Below are positions 33,843 to 41,557 of a stretch of DNA of 51,569 nucleotides, one piece after another. The position numbers were made by a program, and so were the translations under genes. The notes beneath the pieces were generated by a model. That model ran no database searches. It had not been told where the DNA came from and was given only the letters and a program-made list of their open reading frames with translations. Position 1 is the first letter of the stretch; each line of letters begins with the position of its first letter. Source of the DNA: Pseudomonas sp. Fl4BN1 (GTDB lineage: Bacteria; Pseudomonadota; Gammaproteobacteria; Pseudomonadales; Pseudomonadaceae). The DNA lies in contig NZ_JAAARM010000039.1 of NCBI RefSeq assembly GCF_009908285.1, positions 1 to 51,569 on the forward strand. Direction: 5' to 3'.

Positions 33843-34532
33843 TCACAGTTCGGCGGCTTTGATGCCGACCGAGTAGTGTTTTTCCAGACAGCGCAGCACC
33901 AGCAACGACAGGCTGGTGAGCATCAGATACAGCGCCGCCACCGCGAGGAAAAAGGTAAAGGGCTGGTGGGTGGCATCCGCTGCGTTCTTGGCCTTGAACA
34001 TCATGTCCTGCAAGCCGATCACCGAGATCAGCGCAGTGGACTTGGTCAGCACCAGCCAATTGTTGGTGAACCCGGGAATGGCGAAACGCACCATCTGCGG
34101 CACCAGAATCCGCCAGAACACCTGCGCACCGCTCATGCCATAGGCCATGCCTGCCTCGGCCTGGCCCTTGGGAATGGCCATGAAGGCACCGCGAAAGGTC
34201 TCCGAGAGGTAGGCGCCAAAAATGAAGCCCATGGTGCAGACCCCAGCGATAAAGGGGTTGATGTCGATGTAGCGGGCGTAGCCGAGCGCCAGGGCCAGGC
34301 GGTTCACCAGATCCTGGCCGCCATAGAAAATCAGCAGGATCAGCACCAGGTCGGGAATCCCGCGAATCAGGGTGGTGTAGCTTTCCCCGAGCAGCGCCAG
34401 CCATTTCATGGGTGACAGGCGCAAGGCCGCGCCGATCAGGCCCAGGGCAATCGCCAGGGACATGGACGTCAGGGCCAGGTTGATGGTCAGCCAGGCGCCA
34501 TCGAGAATGCTCGATCCGTAGCCTTGGAGCAT
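33843..34532 (-). CDS. Polar amino acid ABC transporter, permease (HisQ-like)
   Basis: A 229-residue permease. It starts MLQGYGSSILDGAWLTINLALTSM and has the family EAA loop GQAEAGMAYGMSGAQVFWRILVPQMVRFAIPG and conserved RGIPDLVLILLIFYGG. GAGGA lies upstream of the ATG. It is followed by the HisM-like permease after 13 bases. The 14-codon extension to 34574 has no ribosome site. Confidence 0.94.
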   Translation of the reverse strand: MLQGYGSSILDGAWLTINLALTSMSLAIALGLIGAALRLSPMKWLALLGESYTTLIRGIPDLVLILLIFYGGQDLVNRLALALGYARYIDINPFIAGVCTMGFIFGAYLSETFRGAFMAIPKGQAEAGMAYGMSGAQVFWRILVPQMVRFAIPGFTNNWLVLTKSTALISVIGLQDMMFKAKNAADATHQPFTFFLAVAALYLMLTSLSLLVLRCLEKHYSVGIKAAEL

Positions 34533-34623
34533 GATGAAGTTCCTCAAGCGAGCGCCGCGAGGCGCGCAACACAAGCCCCGGGAGACGCCTGCAACAGGCC
34601 GGCGCCGGGGCTCAGGGACAGGC

Positions 34624-35400
34624 TTACTCGCCGTAGATATCGAACGCGAAGTACTTGGCCATCACGCGCTGGTATTTGCCATTGGCGCGAATGGCGTCAA
34701 TCGCCGCATTCAGCCGCGCGACGTTGGCGCCGTCGCCTTTGCGCACGGCGATCCCGGCGCCCCGGCCAAAGTATTTCGGGTCGTTGATGTCCGGCCCGGT
34801 GAGGGCGAAACCCTGGCCTGCGGCGGTCTTGATGAAGCTCTCGTTGGTGTTGACGATATCCGCCAGGGTGGCGTCCAGGCGGCCTGAGGCCAGATCGAGG
34901 AAGGCTTCGTTCTGTGAGCCGTAGCGCACCACGACCACACCGGCCGGCTCCAGTTGCTCGGTGGCAAAACGATCGTAGGTCGAGGCGCGTTGCACGCCGA
35001 CTTTCTTGCCCTTGAGGTCCACCAACGGGTCATTGATCAGGTTGCCGGCCTTCATCGCGAACTTGCCCGGCGTGTGGTAGTACTTTTTGCTGAAGTCCAC
35101 GGACTTCATCCGGTCTTCGGTGATCGACATCGACGACAGCACGGCATCGATCTTGCGCACCTTGAGCGACGGGATCATGCCGTCGAACTCCTGGATGACC
35201 CACTCGCACTTGACCTTCATTTCTTCGCACAAGGCGTTGCCGATGTCGTAATCGAAGCCGCTGACATTGCCCTCGGGGGTCTTGAAGGAGAAGGGCGGGT
35301 AGGCGGCTTCGATACCGATGCGCAGGCTGTCTTCGTCGGCATGGGCCAGCAAGCTGGACGCGCAGAGCAGCAGAGCACCTAGAAGTTCGGTCTTGTTCAT
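34624..35400 (-). CDS. Polar amino acid ABC transporter, periplasmic binding protein
   Basis: A 258-residue binding protein of the ArgT/HisJ group with a Sec signal peptide (cleavage likely after LLAHA near residue 21). The mature N terminus DSLRIGIEAAYPPFSFKTPEGNVSGFDYDIGNALC is the typical first ligand-binding segment; the second lobe begins DLKGKKVGVQRASTYDRF. AAGGAGT precedes the ATG. It is first in the operon: binding protein, HisQ-like, HisM-like, hydrolase, ATPase. Basic or acylated amino acids are plausible ligands. Confidence 0.94.
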   Translation of the reverse strand: MNKTELLGALLLCASSLLAHADEDSLRIGIEAAYPPFSFKTPEGNVSGFDYDIGNALCEEMKVKCEWVIQEFDGMIPSLKVRKIDAVLSSMSITEDRMKSVDFSKKYYHTPGKFAMKAGNLINDPLVDLKGKKVGVQRASTYDRFATEQLEPAGVVVVRYGSQNEAFLDLASGRLDATLADIVNTNESFIKTAAGQGFALTGPDINDPKYFGRGAGIAVRKGDGANVARLNAAIDAIRANGKYQRVMAKYFAFDIYGE

Positions 35401-35521
35401 ATTGTTGACTCCTTGCAGGGCATTGGGGGAAACGGGTGCCCGCCATCCGGGGTGGCGCGGTGGATCAGTCCCGTGATCGGCGAGGCTATAAATGACACAA
35501 TAAAAATCTATCTGCAACAGT

Positions 35522-35536
35522 ATTGAAAAAAATCAT
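35522..35536. promoter_or_regulatory. AT-rich imperfect palindrome upstream of the importer operon
   Basis: ATTGAAAAAAATCAT is symmetrical at four of five outer positions on each side and lies in the AT-rich leader 122 bases before the binding-protein start. It could be the RpiR operator. The rest of 35537-35863 shows no supportable gene; the + strand ORF there overlaps the DUF1266 gene end and lacks a ribosome site. Confidence 0.25.
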
Positions 35537-35863
35537 ATCAGTCTGGGTCGTGAGAAATGGCCCAGAGTCCGGTCGCTGCGGGCATTGAGTCCGAGATCGT
35601 GTGGGGCGTGCGGAGGCCTTTATCGGCCGTTTTTTTCCAGCGCCGCATCCGTCAGACAAGATGGCCGGCGCTTGAGGGTGTGCTTGTGCAAGCAGCGATC
35701 GATCTGCCGAAGCACCTGGCCTGGCAAGGTCACGTCGACCTTCTTGGTTCTACCCAGGCAAGGCGCAATTGGAAGTCGGGTTTGACATGGTGCGTACGGG
35801 TGGGCCTGGGTGTTGTGCGCCGGACGCTGATAAAAACTCCGGCGCAGAGGTGTCTGGGCTGTT

Positions 35864-36574
35864 TTATTTGTACGAATACTTCAGATAAATATCGGTGTCC
35901 TGACTGCCCCTGGCTTTTCCATTGAGGATGTACTTAGCCATCGAGCTGATGTCGTCAAGGTCAAAGCCGTGAAGGGTTCTGCCCAGCAAAAAAGATACGG
36001 TGTAATCTTCCCAGCCAGTTCCAAGTCGGCGGGCAATATCGACAGCATCGTGGATAAATGCCCAGGTCTCTTGTTCGCTCAGATAACCCGCCCAATAACA
36101 CCATCTGGCCAATGACACCGCTCTCATGGTGTCCCAGGCAAAAGTGGACCGGGTGCGTTCTACTGTCGCCAGTGATATTCCCAGTTCTTTTGCAATGCTT
36201 TTCTGCACGGCTTTAATCTCTGGATTAAGCGCACTTTCAATGTATTGATCGATGTCTTTGCTCTTGGAGAGCTTGATCAGTTCACCCAGTGTTTCTTTCG
36301 CAGTATCGGGGCTCTCGATTTCCCATTCGTGTTTGAGTCCTGCGATGTATTTGTTCAAGTCATCTTCTGGGAAGATGCTGAGAATTTTTTCAAATCGATT
36401 ACTGAACAGGATTCCGCCAAACGCCAAGGCGTTTTTTTGCTTTTCATCGAGCGAAGTGCCGGAGTGGCGAGATTTGAATTCGGTGAGTTGAGCTGTTTTT
36501 TTGCGCTTCATGAAGATGAGAAGTATGGCCAGGTAAACAGCAAAGGCACATCCAACTAAGATGACTGTATTCAT
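35864..36574 (-). CDS. DUF1266 family protein with N-terminal membrane anchor
   Basis: 236 residues. One transmembrane helix lies at residues about 4-22 (VILVGCAFAVYLAILLIFM), followed by the basic KRKK stop-transfer. The C-terminal domain has AWDTMRAVSLARWCYWAGYLSEQETWAFIHDAV, the hallmark of DUF1266. Such proteins are often found near stress or toxin-linked genes, without a known activity. Codon use is AT-richer than the flanking operons. It is 70 bases downstream of a small secreted-protein gene in the same direction. Confidence 0.8.
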   Translation of the reverse strand: MNTVILVGCAFAVYLAILLIFMKRKKTAQLTEFKSRHSGTSLDEKQKNALAFGGILFSNRFEKILSIFPEDDLNKYIAGLKHEWEIESPDTAKETLGELIKLSKSKDIDQYIESALNPEIKAVQKSIAKELGISLATVERTRSTFAWDTMRAVSLARWCYWAGYLSEQETWAFIHDAVDIARRLGTGWEDYTVSFLLGRTLHGFDLDDISSMAKYILNGKARGSQDTDIYLKYSYK

Positions 36575-36644
36575 TGTGAAAATTCTATAAGAGTGGTGGT
36601 GCTGATGGTGCGGCACGTATGTTTGGTTATACGTGCCTATCGGG

Positions 36645-36917
36645 TTACTTGCTGGCTGGCATCTTGCTCATGGCTTGTTTCATCATGTCAGATGCTTGCT
36701 TGCATGCCGGCTCTTGAACCGTGCTCGGCATTTCTTTCATTTGTTTTTTTGTTAGCTCGTATTGCGACTTCATTGATTCGCCCTGAGGGTTGGCCGCTAC
36801 GAATTCATCAATTTGCTGGAAGTATTCGGTGCACGAGGGGCCGAGGTCGGCGGCCAGGGTGGCGCTGGATAAGGCGAGTGCGGAAATTGATGCGAATGCT
36901 GCGAGAGCTTTTTTCAT
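36645..36917 (-). CDS. Small secreted protein (DUF5339-like)
   Basis: 90 residues with a clear Sec signal peptide (MKKALAAFASISALALSSATLAA, cleavage near residue 22). The mature 67 residues are helical and hydrophilic, with two cysteines (PSCTEYFQQIDEF and QEPACKQASDMM) that could form a disulfide. The pattern resembles DUF5339 proteins of the periplasm. No clear ribosome site. From 36918 to 37301 there is no supported gene. Confidence 0.75.
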   Translation of the reverse strand: MKKALAAFASISALALSSATLAADLGPSCTEYFQQIDEFVAANPQGESMKSQYELTKKQMKEMPSTVQEPACKQASDMMKQAMSKMPASK

Positions 36918-37301
36918 GATTTATTTCTCAGTGATGTGTTTTTAGTTGCGCGCATAACCTGAGGGCGGGGAGGGATTTTAGATATGAGAAGAGTCTTAAT
37001 CGGTTTGCGGGCTTTTCCGAGTTTGTTTCTGAACAAATTGGCTGGGGTGGTGTGGCAGGGGGGCGGGGTGGTTGTGTCCTGCGCAGGCTTTGGCTGTTGC
37101 TCTAAAGTCGTTCCTGGTTGTACCGGCCGATATGAGAGAGCTTGCGCCCGGAAGCGGATACTCGGAATGTGCTCGCTTTTCCGACGTTCTGGAGGCGGCG
37201 GCATGGGGTCACTCCAGCGTGTCTTGAGCAAGAGCGGCTAGGCGCGGTCATGCCGATTTCGTCGACCCTTTGCCTACCGTAATTCCCGGAGTCTTTGCCC
37301 A

Positions 37302-38171
37302 GTGTCTGACATGCCGATCAACGCCGCCTACGCGAAACGCTTCAATGCTGTACTCGCCTATATCGATGCCAATCTTGAAGGCGACCTTTCGGTGAGGACG
37401 TTGAGTCATGTGGCGAACTTTTCGGCGTTTCACTTCCATCGGCAATTCACCGCATTCGTGGGCGTGCCGGTTTCACGTTATGTGCAACTGATGCGGTTAC
37501 GCGATGCGGCGCATCGTCTGGCGTCCCAGGCGGATTACTCGGTGCTGGAAGCCGCACTTGGTGCGGGTTTCGAAAGTCCCGAGGCATTTTCCAGGGCGTT
37601 CAGGCGGGCGTTCGGCATGACGCCGAGTGTGTTTCGGAAGCAGCCGAACTGGCAGGTCTGGAATGCGGTGTTCGCTATCCCTCATTTTTCCAGGAGCATC
37701 ATCATGCAGGTACGAATCGTGGACTTTGCCGAGATCCGGGTCGCAGCGCTGGAGCACTGCGGGCCTGCCGGGCTGGTCGATGAAAGTGTGCGCAGGTTTA
37801 TCGATTGGCGCATGCAGAGTGGGCAGTCGCCGGTGGCGTCGAGCCGCAGTTTCGGTATTCCCTACGGCAATCCGGATACCACGCCGCCGCAGGCGTTTCG
37901 CTTTGCCATCTGCGGTGAGATTCGGGAGGCGGTGGCTCCGAATGAGTCTGGTGTCCGGGAGATTGTCATTGCGGGTGGACGCTGTGCAGTGGTGCGGCAT
38001 GTAGGGTCGCCGGATCATATCGGTGAAACGATCTACCCGGTTTATCGCGATTGGCTTCCGGGCAGTGGGGAGGAACTGCGGGATCAGCCGCTGTTTTTTG
38101 AGTATTTGAGTGTTTATCCGGAGACTGCGCAGGAGCTGTGGTTGACGGATGTTTATGTGCCGTTGCAGTAG
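37302..38171 (+). CDS. AraC-family regulator with GyrI-like effector domain
   Basis: A 289-residue protein. The N-terminal AraC helix-turn-helix pair covers residues about 10-108 (LSHVANFSAFHFHRQFTAFVGVPVSRYVQ and VLEAALGAGFESPEAFSRAFRRAFGMTPSVFR). Residues about 135-289 form a GyrI/SOUL-like ligand domain (VRIVDFAEIRVAALEHCGP... ending FFEYLSVYPETAQELWLTDVYVPL). This is the Rob/BmrR-like layout for sensing bulky or lipophilic compounds. The start is GTG at 37302 with GGAG eleven bases away; ATG at 37311 is the alternative. Confidence 0.9.
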   Translation: MSDMPINAAYAKRFNAVLAYIDANLEGDLSVRTLSHVANFSAFHFHRQFTAFVGVPVSRYVQLMRLRDAAHRLASQADYSVLEAALGAGFESPEAFSRAFRRAFGMTPSVFRKQPNWQVWNAVFAIPHFSRSIIMQVRIVDFAEIRVAALEHCGPAGLVDESVRRFIDWRMQSGQSPVASSRSFGIPYGNPDTTPPQAFRFAICGEIREAVAPNESGVREIVIAGGRCAVVRHVGSPDHIGETIYPVYRDWLPGSGEELRDQPLFFEYLSVYPETAQELWLTDVYVPLQ

Positions 38172-38188
38172 TGGGCGGACGTGTCGAC

Positions 38189-38330
38189 TGGCGCGGCTAA
38201 CCTGGCATCCTTGCCGGGTTAGCCGCGGCTCAATGCCTGCGTTCGGCCATCGTGATTAATGGGGCAAGCAGATCAAGATCAAAAGCCAAATCAAGAGCAA
38301 GATGGCGGCCTGTCGGTTGGCCTGGAGTTG
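38189..38330. repeat. Dispersed element, partial copy C
   Basis: GGCGCGGCTAACCTGGCATCC, CAATGCCTGCGTTCGGCCATCGTG and CAGATCAAGATCAAAAGCCAAATC match copy A (about 328-420) in the same order. The right arm is absent. The rest of the gap to 38556 has one 29-codon frame (38450-38539) with no support. Confidence 0.8.
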
Positions 38331-38556
38331 GCGGGGAGACAGCCGCTAGTCTATGTAGCGGTGCTGACGCACCCCGGTACAGGTGCTGATTTAGCCAGCC
38401 GCTGACTTTGATCTGAAGTTCATCTCCCGCGAAGAGGGTACATTGCTGATGAGTGATCTGGGTTCGAAGGTTGTCAAGAGCGTTGAGTGGTGCGGTGGTA
38501 GTTCCGGAGTTCGCTCTCGGTTAAGCTCTTATTTGTAAAACAAGGTTGTATGAGAA

Positions 38557-38940
38557 ATGAAAATAAAAATACTGTTCAGCGCTTCGCTAGGGATTCTATC
38601 GCTGATTCAAACATCACTATCCCTTGCGGATAATGCCAGTGGGAAAAATCTCTATTTACAGCGATGCGCCATGTGCCATGGAGTCGATATCAAGGCAACC
38701 GGACCACTGGCTCATAAAAGCAATCCTCCTACACCGGACCTGACAACAGCCGCTTTCAAGAAACGGCTGAATGATTACCCGGGCGTTATCGTCTCATCGG
38801 TAATACTGCGTCCAAATGGCGACTTGATTCCAAGGACGTTGCGAGAGAATGGTGTAAAGGTTGCGCCACACGCTTGGAGTGTTCAGGATTTTCGCGATTT
38901 AAATCAATACATGAGTGGCGTGATTTCAAGAAGTCGATGA
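38557..38940 (+). CDS. Small periplasmic c-type cytochrome
   Basis: 127 residues. A Sec signal peptide (cleavage near LSLA, residue about 24) is followed by one heme-binding site, CAMCH, at about residues 37-41 in GKNLYLQRCAMCHGVDIKATGP. A candidate distal Met is not obvious; the C-terminal WSVQDFRDLNQYMSG segment holds a Met that could serve. It is a class I-like monoheme cytochrome. No oxidase or dehydrogenase partner is nearby, and codon use is AT-richer than the window average. Confidence 0.85.
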   Translation: MKIKILFSASLGILSLIQTSLSLADNASGKNLYLQRCAMCHGVDIKATGPLAHKSNPPTPDLTTAAFKKRLNDYPGVIVSSVILRPNGDLIPRTLRENGVKVAPHAWSVQDFRDLNQYMSGVISRSR

Positions 38941-39100
38941 TTTGAGATGTGGGGCGCATCGCTAATCAACAATCTCGGATAACGCCCGCCCAGGCGTTGT
39001 CGGCAGATTTGAGAGAGTGCTTTCCAGTAGACGCGGGCAGTCAGGAGCAAAGCGGGGATCGGCCAAATCCCGGATCTGCATCGCGATGCAAAAGTGACCT

Positions 39101-39376
39101 ATGAGTGCAGGAATTCAAGCGTTGAACAAGCTGAAGAAATTTACCGTGCATGGAACCGCCGTTGACAGCGACACAAGCATCCAGCTGGATGAGATTTCGA
39201 TTCTCGCCGAGCCGGAGACACTCAGGGAGCTGGGTATTTTCCTGATCAATGCTTCGTACGAAATGGCAGTAAACGGGCGGGAGCATGTGCATCTGCAAGA
39301 CGTGATCGAGAGTTTTTCGCACAAGGAACATGTGGACTTCATCGTACTCAACCAGAAGTTGATCAAGCCCGCATGA
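39101..39376 (+). CDS. Imm32-like immunity protein
   Basis: A 91-residue soluble protein. LDEISILAEPETLRELGIFLINASYEM followed by EHVHLQDVIESF fits my memory of the Imm32 family pattern. Ribosome site weak. It converges with the DUF6572 gene 46 bases away. The same arrangement, with the Imm32 part decayed, lies at 48562-49044. No toxin gene is adjacent, so it is an orphan. The family assignment is moderate. Confidence 0.65.
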   Translation: MSAGIQALNKLKKFTVHGTAVDSDTSIQLDEISILAEPETLRELGIFLINASYEMAVNGREHVHLQDVIESFSHKEHVDFIVLNQKLIKPA

Positions 39377-39421
39377 GGCATCCCTGCGGTCTGCTCGAGC
39401 GCCAACCACGCAGGCTGCGGG

Positions 39422-39778
39422 CTACATGTTGCGAATTCTTTCGTAAACTTTAAGCTCAAACTCGAAGCCGATACCCACGTCATGGAGCATCTCGGTAACG
39501 CGTTCAATGAAACACTTGGCTTGCTCCGGGAGTTCATACAATCCCAGGACACGGATGATGGGGTACTTGCCGTAAGCACCGGGAATCTCGGTGTAGATCT
39601 CGCCACTTTCGATAAAGGCGATGTAGGCGTTGATCTTCTCTTGAAGCAGGAGCAGGTGTTCGCCTTGTGCCGCTTTGTCTCCCCATTCCAGGTGGTCGGT
39701 GATAATCAATAGCACGCTGTTGGACTCATCCTTGGGAGTTGCGCAGATATCGATGACTCTGGGGTTGGTGATGGACAT
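39422..39778 (-). CDS. DUF6572 family protein, copy 1
   Basis: A 118-residue soluble protein starting MSITNPRVIDICATPKDES. LLLQEKINAYIAFIESGEIY is the family core, and the C terminus is GIGFEFELKVYE. AAGGA is well placed before the ATG. It is clearly paralogous to 48688-49044, including the leader CTGATCCTTCAG before the start. Proteins of this family are often found next to immunity or toxin genes. Function unknown. Confidence 0.75.
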   Translation of the reverse strand: MSITNPRVIDICATPKDESNSVLLIITDHLEWGDKAAQGEHLLLLQEKINAYIAFIESGEIYTEIPGAYGKYPIIRVLGLYELPEQAKCFIERVTEMLHDVGIGFEFELKVYERIRNM

Positions 39779-39809
39779 GTCTGATCCTTCAGGAGGTCGA
39801 GTGGAAAGC

Positions 39810-39815
39810 ATTGTA
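39810..39815 (-). promoter_or_regulatory. Candidate -10 box of DUF6572 copy 1
   Basis: TACAAT on the minus strand, 32 bases before the start codon, at the same relative place as TATAAT upstream of the paralog. No good -35 box was found. Confidence 0.4.
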
Positions 39816-39990
39816 TGACGAGGCTGGCGGTTGCTTTGGGGCGCAGTAGTGGGTGGCGGCTCTGGGTTTGGCTGACCAGGTTCTCGGAAAAATGCTGAGC
39901 TGCTCCTGCTGTCGTAAAACCCTCTGCAGCGCAGCTTCTGGCTGCTTTCGAAGAAAGCCCCCAAGGCATTCATAGAAAAGTCCCGGCTTT

Positions 39991-40902
39991 TCACTGCAGG
40001 AAAAAATGCTCCCTGATCGAGTCCAGCAGCAGTGATTTGACCACTTGCAGCGTGTTGTCATGTTTGCTGCCCACTCGTATACCCAGCTCCAGTTCATAGG
40101 ACGGCATCGGCACGGGGCAGGGAAAGATGTGCAGCGAGGTGATCTTTTCCATTGCCCGTGCGGCATGGGTGGGCACGGTGGTGATCAGCTTTGAGCCAAT
40201 CAGCAAAAAAGGAACCGCGGCAAAGTGTGAAGTGGAGGCCTTGATGGTGCGGGTCAGACCGGCATTGTTCAGCCCTTCGTCAACAATGCCCACATAACCC
40301 CCGGATGAAACCAGCAGGTGCGGGCGTTGCGCATAATCTTCGGCGGTCAGCGGAATGGGGTTGTCGGCATCTGCGATGCATAGGTAGTTGCCTCGTCCGA
40401 GGCGGATCCGGGTGATCAGTTGCGACGACAAGCCGCCTGCGGAGATGGCAATGTCTATCTTCTGGCCCATGAGCATGTCTTGTACGACGCCGCTGTGGGT
40501 TTGTCGGAAGATGATGCGCAGCCCGGGCAGGCGTTCTTCCACAGCCGAAAGAATCTTCTGCCCGAGTGCTATTTCACTGTCATCAGAGAGCCCGATGGTG
40601 ATAGTGCGGCCCTTCACTTGCTGGCCGCCGGATGACATGGCAAGGGCCAGTCTGCAGCGGTTAATCGCCTCTTCGATCAGCGGGTACAACTCGTTCGCCC
40701 GCATGGTTGGCCTCAGGCCACGGCCCGTCCGCTCAAACAACGGGTCGCCATAGATGTCCCTCAAGCGCCCCAGGGAAGCACTGACCGCCGGCTGGGTGAC
40801 GCCGAGCCGGATCGCCGCACGGCTGGCACCGCCTTCTTCTATCAGGGCCACAAAGACTCTCAACAGGTTGAGGTCCACGGTTTCGATATCAATATGATTC
40901 AT
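39991..40902 (-). CDS. LysR-family regulator, divergent from the PBP cassette
   Basis: A 303-residue protein of the LeuO/NodD-like LysR branch. The start DLNLLRVFVALIEEGGASRAAIRLGVTQPAVSASLGRLRDIYGDPLFERTGRG is typical. The inducer domain follows (ITIGLSDDSEIALGQKIL...). It is divergent from the peptidoglycan-binding protein and the three PBP genes across 195 bases that hold two 5-bp inverted repeats with 11-base spacing. It probably controls that cassette and itself; this is inference from layout. Confidence 0.92.
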   Translation of the reverse strand: MNHIDIETVDLNLLRVFVALIEEGGASRAAIRLGVTQPAVSASLGRLRDIYGDPLFERTGRGLRPTMRANELYPLIEEAINRCRLALAMSSGGQQVKGRTITIGLSDDSEIALGQKILSAVEERLPGLRIIFRQTHSGVVQDMLMGQKIDIAISAGGLSSQLITRIRLGRGNYLCIADADNPIPLTAEDYAQRPHLLVSSGGYVGIVDEGLNNAGLTRTIKASTSHFAAVPFLLIGSKLITTVPTHAARAMEKITSLHIFPCPVPMPSYELELGIRVGSKHDNTLQVVKSLLLDSIREHFFLQ

Positions 40903-40905
40903 ATC
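40885..40905. promoter_or_regulatory. LysR-type box overlapping the LysR start
   Basis: GATAT-N11-ATATC, with an inner palindrome ATATGA-T-TCATAT, overlaps the LysR start codon (40900-40902). The position suits autorepression. Confidence 0.5.
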
Positions 40906-40955
40906 AGATAGCTTGGATGAGGTGTTGATCTATATTGTATCAGCCGTAAAAATGG

Positions 40956-40976
40956 CCTGCCAAAACAAATTGCAGG
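40956..40976. promoter_or_regulatory. LysR-type box upstream of the PBP cassette
   Basis: CCTGC-N11-GCAGG, a perfect 5-bp inverted repeat with the spacing typical of LysR sites and an AT-rich centre. It lies 122 bases before the first + strand gene. Confidence 0.5.
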
Positions 40977-41097
40977 TCGCACTAGAGAGCTGATGAGGAT
41001 GTTTGTTGTTCCTGGAAAGTATCTGTTAGTGCGGTTTTTTCAGCGGCAACTTGGGGCTTGGCGGTTGGATGAAAAGCTTGAAACCCGAGGTTGAAGT

Positions 41098-41475
41098 ATG
41101 ACGCGCCACTCCAGGTATTTCGGGCTCATCGTGCTCTTTGGCTGCGCTTTTGAAACCCCCGCGGGTTTGCTGGGGGCTCCAGTCACTACGGACGATGCCG
41201 CACCGATTGAAGTGCAACGATGTGGGTCGGTCGATAGCCACTACTGGGTGCAAGCCCCCCATTCACCCTTGGCTGCAGAGGTGATCGGCACGCTGCAACG
41301 GGCGCTGGCAGAGCGCAATTATTATCAAGGAGCAGTGGACGGCGTGGCAGGAGAGCAAACCGCAGAGGCCATCTTCCTGTTCCAGATGGACTGCGAACTG
41401 CCATTAACGGGCAGCATCAATGCAGAGATCCTGAAGAGGCTGAATATAAGGTCTCCCTTATGGTTATCGGAATAA
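41098..41475 (+). CDS. Secreted peptidoglycan-binding-domain protein
   Basis: 125 residues with a likely Sec signal (GLIVLFGCAFETPAGLLGAP). Residues about 58-120 form a PG_binding_1 domain: AEVIGTLQRALAERNYYQGAVDGVAGEQTAEAIFLFQMDCELPLTGSINAEILKRL. Such domains hold proteins to the cell wall; no catalytic domain is attached. GAGG is well placed. It is first in the + strand run before three PBP genes, 82 bases from the next, so a periplasmic accessory of the PBP cassette is plausible. Confidence 0.85.
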   Translation: MTRHSRYFGLIVLFGCAFETPAGLLGAPVTTDDAAPIEVQRCGSVDSHYWVQAPHSPLAAEVIGTLQRALAERNYYQGAVDGVAGEQTAEAIFLFQMDCELPLTGSINAEILKRLNIRSPLWLSE

Positions 41476-41557
41476 GTGCGTGGCTTGAAGGGCCCGTAAA
41501 AGGAAGCGTTGTCCTGTCAGTGTCCAAGGTTACCGGTTGGAAAGTGGTTTTATTATT

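Noticed and set aside
35557..35925. 122-residue + strand ORF
   Set aside because: Overlaps the 3' end of the DUF1266 gene, has no ribosome site, and no protein-like pattern.
36914..37241. Overlapping ORFs on both strands upstream of the AraC-GyrI gene
   Set aside because: No ribosome site, unlikely composition, mutually exclusive frames.
38450..38539. 29-codon frame before the cytochrome gene
   Set aside because: The frame is open further upstream but shows no family similarity or start signal; too short to support.
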